Assembly: GCA_023313575.1 (NCBI GenBank)
Contig: JAJTTP010000067.1
Location: forward strand, 1-11,555
Reading direction: 5' to 3'
DNA length: 11,555 nt
Origin: Eutypella sp. D-1
Lineage: Eukaryota; Ascomycota; Sordariomycetes; Xylariales; Diatrypaceae
Below are positions 9,001-11,555 of this stretch, in pieces. Under the pieces are notes generated by a model, which was not told where the DNA came from, ran no database searches, and was given only the letters and a program-made list of their open reading frames with translations. Positions within the stretch are counted from its first letter, which is position 1. Each line of letters begins with the position of its first letter. Position numbers and translations under genes: made by a program.

Positions 9001-11139
9001 AACTTCTTACAATTATACTACTATAATTTAGTCCCACTTACGCGACTTTTAGCTTCTCTCCCTACCTTTTTACATCTTTTTATGATCCTTCTACATCTTT
9101 TATTTCTCTCTTCATAACTTCAGATCGCAAACCAGAAGAGGGGGGAGAGGGGTTGAAAAAATTTTTTATCGTCGGGCATAATTTAGTGAAAATGTCTAAT
9201 TTTGAACAATCAGCAGGAACCCAAAATAATATGCCATTATGAGTAGGATCCTCAGAGACTTCACGTGATACTTAGAGTGTAGCTTTTATTAACCCACTCT
9301 CTGAAGATAAAGTCCATATAAATATTTTTATGAATATCGTACGTCGATTATTTAGTTTTGAAATTAAAGATATTATCATTTTTAATGGTAATTATACCCT
9401 ATACTCCTAGTCAAGAGAGTTTAAGACTCAAATTCTCCGTTGGAGGATGCCAGATATGAGAGGAAAAAAGTAATTTAACCTCTTTGATTAATAAAAGGTC
9501 TTATTCATCATATTCAGACTCTAAAATAGTTCTTTCTCCTAATTTCGTTACAGGGTTTACTGACGCTGAAGGTTGTTTTTCTATTAAAATTAGCAAATCC
9601 AAAACTCATAGTTTAGGTTGAAAAGTGGAGGCTATATTTGTCATTAGGCTCCATGAAAAAGATTTTAATATACTAGAAGGAATCCAAGCTTACTTTGGAG
9701 TAGGTAAAATATATTTCGGAAAGGGTAATGTAAGTTATCGAGTAGAGTCAAGTAAACATCTTCGAGATACTATTACCTCACTTTGATAAATACCCTTTAA
9801 TAACTCAGAAGTTAGCAGATTATCTATTATTTAAAGAGGTAGTGAGAATGATTATTAATAAGGAACAATTAACTCAAGAGGGGTTAGTAAAAATAGTAGC
9901 TATGAAATCATCTATGAATTTAGGATTAAGTGATGCATTAAAAACAGAATTTAGTACACAAATTTCCGATTCATATCCTAGACCTCTCGTTGAAAATAAG
10001 AAGGTGAAAGATCCCCAATGAGTAGCAGGGTTCACCAGTGGTGAAGGATGTTTTAAAGTTTTTGTGCAAGAACATTTGAAAAACCTGACGGGGTTTAGGG
10101 TAATGTTAGGATTTACAATTACTCAACATAATCGTGATGAAAATTTAATGAAAAGCTTTATTGATTATTTTGGGTGCGGAAAAATAGAACACAGGGGTGA
10201 CCGATTGGATTTTTCGGTAAAAAATTTGCGGGATACTCGTGATATAATTATGCCCTTTTTTCAAAAATATCCTATTGTAGGTGTGAAATCTAAGGATTTC
10301 GATGATTGATGTCTTGTAGTGAAATTGATAATAGACAAAGAACATATTACAAATACCGGGGTCGAAAAAATTATAAAGATAAAAGCTAATATGAATAGAC
10401 AGAGATCACAAAACGAAGAAGAGTAATGTGAATGAATTTATTTCAGACCTTTTCCCTTATTAGGGCTGCCAACTTCGTAGGCGGGGTAATAAGAATATTG
10501 AATATGTAGTAGTCTATTTGAGTTTGGCAAGACAAAAGTAGCTAGGCTTTTTTCTTATTGTAGGATTTCAAAATAGTTTAGCCCTTCTAGCTTTACAGCA
10601 GGAGTCTACGACTATCGATTCCTCTCCTCCGAGGAAGGAGGTTTTATCCGGAACCTCCTAGACTCGGGTATCGGGAGGAAAAATTAAATAATTAGCCGGT
10701 TCCACCATTAGTCGGATTTTTTGCTAAACAGATGGTTTTAAGTGCTGCTCTAGATAGCGGTTATGTGTTTTTATCTTTAGTAGCAATATTAACTAGTGTA
10801 GTAGCCGCGGTCTACTACCTTAATGTTATAAAAGAAATTTTCTTTTATAGACCTGAATATAAAATAAATTCTTTACTAAAAGAAAAAAAATTCTCTAGTT
10901 ATATTTATAGTAATGAGATAGTATATAAAAAAATCATGATTAAGGGTGAAGTTATATCTGTTCCTGTAACAAAACCTAGAAACAAAAAGTTAGAATTCAA
11001 GTATAATAATATAGTTATGTCTAGTCCTATATCTATCACAATATCTAGTATAACTTTGGTGATTTTATTATTTATATTAATGAGCGAACATTGATTAAGT
11101 TTGGGAGTCATATTGACTCATAGTTTAGTTTTTAGTTAA
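1..11139 (+). CDS. nad2: NADH dehydrogenase subunit 2, 3' part, split by six introns
   Basis: This is a membrane subunit of respiratory complex I in the mitochondrial inner membrane, one of the antiporter-like proton-pumping subunits. The join is 1-63, 1482-1652, 3322-3531, 5062-5283, 7083-7286, 8742-8831 and 10699-11139, giving 1401 nt in one phase: 466 residues plus TAA. The N-terminus, about 100 residues by comparison with ascomycete nad2 as I know it, lies left of the window. Recognisable nad2 signatures in order are [57 protein letters not shown] and [23 protein letters not shown] is read as Trp in exons 3, 4 and 7, which fixes code 4. The identification is firm. Splice sites are inferred from protein continuity plus the group I rule (exon ends in T, intron ends in G), and all fit except intron 4. 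Confidence 0.95.
196..1422 (+). CDS. LAGLIDADG homing endonuclease of intron 1
   Basis: A site-specific DNA endonuclease, possibly also a splicing maturase, that would spread intron 1 into intronless nad2. The frame is open from 196 to TAA at 1420-1422. The first LAGLIDADG motif is GFTDGDG (568-588) and the second GFITAEG (1039-1059). Both keep the catalytic acidic residue. Family signatures include LPHFDKYPL in the first half and YLGCG in the second. No ATG occurs before motif 1. Exon 1 is in the same phase, separated only by TAA at 193-195, so the start is unclear (a TTG at 259 is possible). The first 75 or so residues overlap the ribozyme core. The catalytic domain looks intact; expression is doubtful. 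Confidence 0.82.
218..296 (+). repeat. Two small hairpins in the enlarged P-Q region of intron 1
   Basis: CCACT-ATA-AGTGG at 218-230 and TCGAGG-TCGCA-CCTCGA at 280-296 lie in the segment that introns 2-5 lack. They are either an extended P6-type arm or inserted palindromes. Inserting this segment also puts the endonuclease frame back in phase with exon 1. Confidence 0.6.
1482..1652 (+). CDS. nad2: nad2 exon 2
   Basis: 57 codons covering two membrane segments, with the well conserved block [12 protein letters not shown] in the second. Its Glu is the membrane-embedded acidic residue conserved in this proton-translocating subunit family. The exon ends LLG (TTA TTA GGT). The reading frame continues without TAA/TAG into intron 2 as far as 2024, the usual arrangement for an intron-encoded endonuclease fused to its exon. 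Confidence 0.92.
2273..2323 (+). repeat. Pyrimidine/purine hairpin element, copy 1
   Basis: The left arm TTTTTCCCTTTTCTCTT (2273-2289) pairs with AAGAGAAAGGGAAAAA (2308-2323), 16 bp with one bulged T and an 18-nt loop. It interrupts the intron 2 endonuclease just before the KDLEKIL fragment and is followed by TTTTAAA, as is copy 3 at 11397-11446. Confidence 0.75.
2467..2498 (+). repeat. GC-rich perfect hairpin (GC cluster)
   Basis: AAACCCCCGC (2467-2476) and GCGGGGGTTT (2489-2498) form a perfect 10-bp stem with a 12-nt loop. It is strikingly GC-rich against the AT-rich surroundings. It begins the compound insertion (about 2453-2620) in the intron 2 endonuclease remnant. Confidence 0.8.
2559..2613 (+). 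repeat. Pyrimidine/purine hairpin element, copy 2, with adjoining CGGC hairpin
   Basis: TTCTCTTC (about 2563-2570) pairs with GAAGAGAA (2584-2591), flanked by T and A runs. The right arm and tail (GAAGAGAAAGGAAAAAA) match copies 1 and 3. CGGC-AGA-GCCG follows at 2603-2613. It is the right half of the compound insertion that splits the remnant. Confidence 0.65.
2780..2804 (+). repeat. ATCCC/GGGAT double-stem palindrome, copy 1
   Basis: TCC-TG-ATCCC-CAA-GGGAT-AT-GGG sits exactly between GFTDA and GCFFVN, where the catalytic Glu codon of the second LAGLIDADG motif should be, and shifts the frame. It shares the string CCTGATCCCCA-GGGATATGG with the copy at 3160-3185. Confidence 0.78.
2824..2833 (+). 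repeat. Mini-palindrome CGCTTCGCAC
   Basis: This short GC-rich insertion interrupts the remnant coding phase after GCFFVN. Its reverse complement GTGCGAAGCG occurs at 6512-6521 in the intron 4 endonuclease, again at the second LAGLIDADG motif. Confidence 0.6.
2896..2924 (+). repeat. ATCCC/GGGAT double-stem palindrome, copy 2
   Basis: CTCCC-GT-ATCCCC-TCC-GGGGAT-TA-GGGAG has two nested stems separated by a two-base internal loop, the same architecture as the copies at 2780 and 3160. It is inserted after FIISQ in the intron 2 remnant. Confidence 0.78.
3109..3121 (+). repeat. ATCCC/GGGAT palindrome, short copy
   Basis: ATCCC-TCC-GGGAT is the inner stem alone, with the same TCC loop as the copy at 2896-2924. 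It lies in the remnant between FQDF and the LKAEKHLT fragment. Confidence 0.65.
3160..3185 (+). repeat. ATCCC/GGGAT double-stem palindrome, copy 3
   Basis: CTCC-TG-ATCCC-CAT-GGGAT-AT-GGAG sits between HLT and GLAKI, the helix-capping HLTxEGL site of the family. The compound insertion at 2453-2620 occupies the equivalent site in the first half of the same protein. Confidence 0.78.
3322..3531 (+). CDS. nad2: nad2 exon 3
   Basis: 70 codons beginning [20 protein letters not shown] and ending in the signature [15 protein letters not shown]. That block contains the conserved membrane Lys of the subunit. The Trp before SP is coded TGA. The intron 2 end is G at 3321 and the exon 3 end is T at 3531, so the protein continues SP-DVYDA across intron 3. 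Confidence 0.93.
3532..4803 (+). CDS. LAGLIDADG homing endonuclease of intron 3, fused to nad2 exon 3
   Basis: The best preserved endonuclease in the window. The frame runs unbroken (TGA as Trp) from exon 3 through the ribozyme core to TAA at 4801-4803, 423 intron-encoded residues. Motif 1 is GFTDAEG (3934-3954), motif 2 GFTSGDG (4414-4434), both with catalytic acids. Between them lies the family signature IPHFDKYPL, then FFGCG in the second half, ending GMNKGRYLK. About the first 115 residues are read from core RNA and linker and are probably removed by processing. Expected role: cut intronless nad2 at the SP/DV site. Which DNA it recognises cannot be told from sequence. Confidence 0.9.
4839..4915 (+). 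repeat. 22-bp perfect inverted repeat in intron 3 tail
   Basis: The arms at 4839-4860 and 4894-4915 (core TCCAAACTAAAATCT and its complement) enclose a 33-nt loop. Flanks extend the pairing partly (GGTT at 4831-4834 with AACC at 4918-4921). It lies after the endonuclease stop. It could be a peripheral intron arm, but it is absent from the sister introns, so an inserted element is more likely. Sixteen bases of one arm recur inverted at 2526-2541. Confidence 0.8.
4919..4932 (+). repeat. Small GC hairpin
   Basis: ACCCC-TCT-GGGGGT directly follows the long inverted repeat in the intron 3 tail. It is GC-rich in an AT-rich context and resembles the other short GC clusters in the window. Confidence 0.6.
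5062..5283 (+). CDS. nad2: nad2 exon 4
   Basis: 74 codons starting [15 protein letters not shown] and ending [14 protein letters not shown]. It carries two or three membrane segments and the conserved Lys in ILAKISIF. The 3' end is uncertain by a few bases because ATAGTAC occurs at both ends of intron 4 (5279-5285 and 7078-7084). Any cut inside it gives the same mRNA. Confidence 0.88.
5666..6934 (+). CDS. LAGLIDADG endonuclease of intron 4, second catalytic motif disrupted
   Basis: Open from 5624 to TAA at 6932-6934. The first ATG is 5666, and an ATG at 5927 is closer to the conserved domain. Unlike introns 2, 3 and 5, the frame is not continuous with the upstream exon. Motif 1 is GFADAEG (6014-6034), followed by [19 protein letters not shown] and LPHFDKYPL. 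Motif 2 reads GFTTGVRSG (6497-6523): a short insertion replaces the usual acidic residue with VRS, so cleavage is probably lost. The domain is otherwise full length, so a maturase role or a nickase-like remnant is conceivable. The N-terminal 80 residues are hydrophobic and unlike the sister proteins. Confidence 0.8.
6512..6521 (+). repeat. Mini-palindrome GTGCGAAGCG inside motif 2 of intron 4 endonuclease
   Basis: This ten-base string sits where GAA or GAT would encode the catalytic acid. The change keeps the reading frame (net gain of six bases by comparison with sister motifs). It is the exact reverse complement of 2824-2833. Confidence 0.6.
7008..7038 (+). other. Hairpin near the 3' end of intron 4
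   Basis: AGTTATACC (7008-7016) pairs with GGTATAACT (7030-7038), 9 bp with a 13-nt loop. Its place just before the 3' splice site suits a P9-region arm of the ribozyme. Confidence 0.6.
7083..7286 (+). CDS. nad2: nad2 exon 5
   Basis: 68 codons: [13 protein letters not shown], then [14 protein letters not shown], ending in the hydrophilic loop ELLDKNNSP. The exon ends CCT with T at 7286. The frame stays open straight into intron 5 and through its ribozyme core to 8606, so the intron 5 endonuclease is translated as an extension of the nad2 exons. The 5' end shares the ambiguity of intron 4. Confidence 0.9.
7287..8606 (+). CDS. LAGLIDADG homing endonuclease of intron 5, fused to nad2 exon 5
   Basis: The frame is unbroken in code 4 from exon 5 through the core to TAA at 8604-8606, 439 intron-encoded residues. 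Motif 1 is GFSDAES (7728-7748): the catalytic Glu is kept but the usual Gly after it is Ser. Motif 2 is GFTEGEG (8208-8228), canonical. Other family marks are [28 protein letters not shown] and [12 protein letters not shown] at the end. TGA codons for Trp occur before motif 1 (7716-7718), in the first half and before motif 2 (8199-8201). Likely active or only mildly altered. Nuclease versus maturase activity cannot be read from the sequence. Confidence 0.88.
8672..8687 (+). other. Short hairpin in intron 5 tail
   Basis: TACTTC-TAAC-GAAGTA lies between the endonuclease stop and the 3' splice site. It is probably a P9-region arm. Confidence 0.5.
8742..8831 (+). CDS. nad2: nad2 exon 6 (micro-exon of 30 codons)
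   Basis: The short exon [11 protein letters not shown] through [10 protein letters not shown] is held between intron 5 (ends G 8741) and intron 6 (starts 8832). It joins NNSP-VQLIS upstream and FVG-VPPLVGF downstream, exactly as in uninterrupted nad2 proteins. Its last bases GTAGGT can pair with GCCCAC (about 8845-8850) in intron 6 as a P1 helix with the expected U-G at the splice site. Confidence 0.9.
9069..9104 (+). repeat. Imperfect 21-base direct repeat in the intron 6 P5/P6 arm
   Basis: TACATCTTTTTAT at 9071-9083 recurs as TACATCTTTTAT at 9092-9103, 21 bases apart, inside a pyrimidine-rich loop. The repeat suggests slippage expansion of this arm. Confidence 0.5.
9385..10426 (+). pseudogene. 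LAGLIDADG endonuclease of intron 6, frameshifted between its two halves
   Basis: The first half is open from 9322 (first ATG 9385) in one frame: motif 1 GFTDAEG (9553-9573), then [10 protein letters not shown]. It hits a stop just after 9780. Homology continues in the next frame from 9773 with [18 protein letters not shown], motif 2 GFTSGEG (10028-10048) and YFGCG, ending QNEEE and TAA 10424-10426. Sister genes suggest ATTTTACC became ATTACC at about 9772-9777, a two-base loss. Both catalytic motifs are intact, so decay is recent, or the shift is a sequencing error, or it is bypassed. The protein belongs to the same family as those of the IB introns although the ribozyme is IC2-like. Confidence 0.82.
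10619..10680 (+). repeat. GC-rich branched hairpin just before the 3' splice site of intron 6
   Basis: TTCCTC (10619-10624) pairs with GAGGAA (10675-10680), enclosing a perfect 8-bp hairpin AGGAGGTT (10636-10643) with AACCTCCT (10652-10659). The remaining sequence is rich in GGAGG and CTCC strings like the double-stem palindromes of intron 2. It may be a ribozyme P9 arm swollen by an inserted element. Confidence 0.65.
10699..11139 (+). CDS. nad2: nad2 exon 7 (terminal)
   Basis: 147 codons including TAA at 11137-11139. It begins [21 protein letters not shown], the conserved C-terminal region with its membrane Lys, followed by a membrane segment ([20 protein letters not shown]). A variable hydrophilic stretch of about 65 residues rich in Lys comes next, then a last membrane segment ([11 protein letters not shown]). 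One in-frame TGA at 11092-11094 is Trp. An ATG follows the stop with no spacer, which recalls the tight nad2/nad3 junction of many ascomycete mitochondria. Confidence 0.94.
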
Positions 11140-11266
11140 ATGTATAATTCAACTTTTTATCTGTTCTCTAATGGCAATATCTTCAGTTATAAAAGTAGTC
11201 TCTCTATAGGGAGATTTTACTCTACAGATCCTTTGAAACCTTTAATTGTTTCTAGTAATGATGCTG

Positions 11267-11277
11267 AGGCTTCGCCT
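11267..11277 (+). repeat. Mini-palindrome AGGCTTCGCCT
   Basis: A four-pair stem with a TTC loop, GC-rich, of the same GCTTCGC type as those at 2824 and 6512. It is read in frame within the N-terminal part of the post-nad2 remnant. Confidence 0.5.
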
Positions 11278-11383
11278 ATAAAAAAGAAGTTTTTGAGTGA
11301 TTTACTGGGCTAGCCTGTTGTTTAAAAAAAAAAGGAGAGGGGTTATTTTTAAGATCTATTGTAAACAAAGGTACTTCTTGTTC

Positions 11384-11393
11384 GCGGCTCCGC
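11384..11393 (+). repeat. Mini-palindrome GCGGCTCCGC
   Basis: GCGG-CT-CCGC stands immediately before the third pyrimidine/purine hairpin. A GC hairpin also accompanies copy 2 (CGGCAGAGCCG at 2603-2613). Confidence 0.55.
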
Positions 11394-11396
11394 CTC

Positions 11397-11446
11397 TTTT
11401 TTCCTCTTTCTCTTCACTTTAACAAGCTGAAGAGAAACGGAAAAAA
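11397..11446 (+). repeat. Pyrimidine/purine hairpin element, copy 3
   Basis: The left arm TTTTTTCCTCTTTCTCTTCA (11397-11416) pairs with TGAAGAGAAACGGAAAAAA (11428-11446) with a bulge. It is followed by TTTTAAA exactly like copy 1. It is inserted before FKFEIGVHKDD in the post-nad2 remnant. The hairpin itself is open in that frame, so it would be translated as an extra peptide. Confidence 0.75.
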
Positions 11447-11555
11447 TTTTAAATTTGAAATTGGAGTACATAAAGATGACATAAATATGTTGTGCTTTAT
11501 ACAACAAGAGTTAGGAATAGGTAGGGTAGCTACTTTTAGTAATGCAGCTTATTTT

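Larger units (their letters stand above)
8832..10698 (+). mobile_element. nad2 intron 6, group IC2-like, with frameshifted LAGLIDADG gene
   Basis: 1867 nt between FVG and VPPLVG of nad2, with a different ribozyme class from introns 1-5. Blocks: P (ATATGCTGGAAACTTC, 8991-9006), Q (AATCAGCAGGAACCC, about 9208-9222), R (CTCAGAGACTTCACG, 9251-9265) and S (GAAGATAAAGTCC, 9303-9315). P7 is GACTT/AAGTC, P8 AGAGTG/CACTCT (about 9274-9297). P1 pairs exon GTAGGT with GCCCAC (about 8845-8850). Between P and Q is a long pyrimidine-rich arm closed by CTCTCCC/GGGAGAG (9056-9062 with 9143-9149). The tail 10427-10698 is non-coding and ends in a GC-rich branched structure (10619-10680). Confidence 0.82.
11140..11555 (+). 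pseudogene. LAGLIDADG endonuclease remnant directly after nad2, cut by the window edge
   Basis: An ATG at 11140 abuts the nad2 stop. It opens 57 codons (MYNSTFYLFSNGN...FLSDLLG) ending TAG 11311-11313. A second frame, open from before 11310 to the window end, has GEGLFLRSIVNKG and then, after a hairpin insertion, FKFEIGVHKDDINML, FIQQELGIGRV and ATFSNAAYF, typical of LAGLIDADG proteins. The break falls at LLG...GEG, so the LAGLIDADG motif itself is split by an A-rich insertion (about 11311-11333). No group I core is visible here, so it is either free-standing or belongs to an intron or gene (perhaps nad3) further right. Likely non-functional. Confidence 0.72.

Noticed and set aside
10145..10345. 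66-codon ORF on the - strand
   Set aside because: It is antisense to the second half of the intron 6 endonuclease.
10905..11111. 68-codon hydrophobic ORF on the - strand
   Set aside because: It is antisense to the last nad2 exon, and its hydrophobicity mirrors the membrane segment on the other strand.
11140..11313. nad3 start after nad2
   Set aside because: The position fits, but the 57 residues show no nad3 membrane segment and the following frame is LAGLIDADG-like.
1..11555. tRNA genes, CRISPR arrays or group II introns
   Set aside because: I saw no cloverleaf, no spaced repeats, no reverse transcriptase motif and no GUGYG start with a domain V pattern. All six introns fit group I.

Overview
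The window is part of a fungal mitochondrial genome, most likely from a filamentous ascomycete. It is AT-rich and everything recognisable is on the + strand. The genes only read through if TGA means Trp (genetic code 4). All seven conserved protein segments assemble into one gene, nad2 (NADH dehydrogenase subunit 2). I cannot name a genus from the sequence.

Layout: nad2 enters from the left already in progress and ends with TAA at 11137-11139. Seven exons (1-63, 1482-1652, 3322-3531, 5062-5283, 7083-7286, 8742-8831, 10699-11139) join in phase to 467 codons including stop. They are split by six group I introns of about 1.4-1.9 kb, so about 87% of the 11.1 kb gene span is intron. Introns 1-5 share almost the same ribozyme core blocks (a TCCGG block, a GGATCTAA block, GAGCAACG, TACTCT) and look like group IB relatives inserted at different sites. 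Intron 6 has a different, IC2-like core (GCTGGAAAC, CAGCAGGAA, CAGAGACTT, GATAAAGTCC).

Every intron carries, downstream of its core, a gene of the same double-motif LAGLIDADG homing endonuclease family. Their states differ. Introns 3 and 5 are open and fused in frame to the upstream exon. Intron 1 is open but cut off from its exon by one TAA. Intron 4 is open, but a short GC-rich insertion has replaced the catalytic acidic residue of its second motif. Intron 6 has a frameshift between its two halves. Intron 2 is a wreck, broken by at least seven small palindromic insertions plus stops. A further LAGLIDADG remnant begins directly after the nad2 stop and runs off the right edge.

The most interesting layer is a set of small hairpin elements: pyrimidine/purine hairpins, CTCC..ATCCC..GGGAT..GGAG double stems, and GCTTCGC-type mini-palindromes. 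They sit in the endonuclease genes and introns, never in the nad2 exons. Several sit at equivalent places in the endonuclease fold, including the LAGLIDADG motif itself in three different genes. This looks like a mitochondrial micro-element population feeding on intron endonuclease genes. It is not a new enzymatic system.

Working model: the transcript is spliced by the six ribozymes, probably with maturase or host help, to give nad2 mRNA. The intact endonucleases are made by reading from the exon into the intron before splicing, and would cut intronless nad2 alleles to spread the introns.
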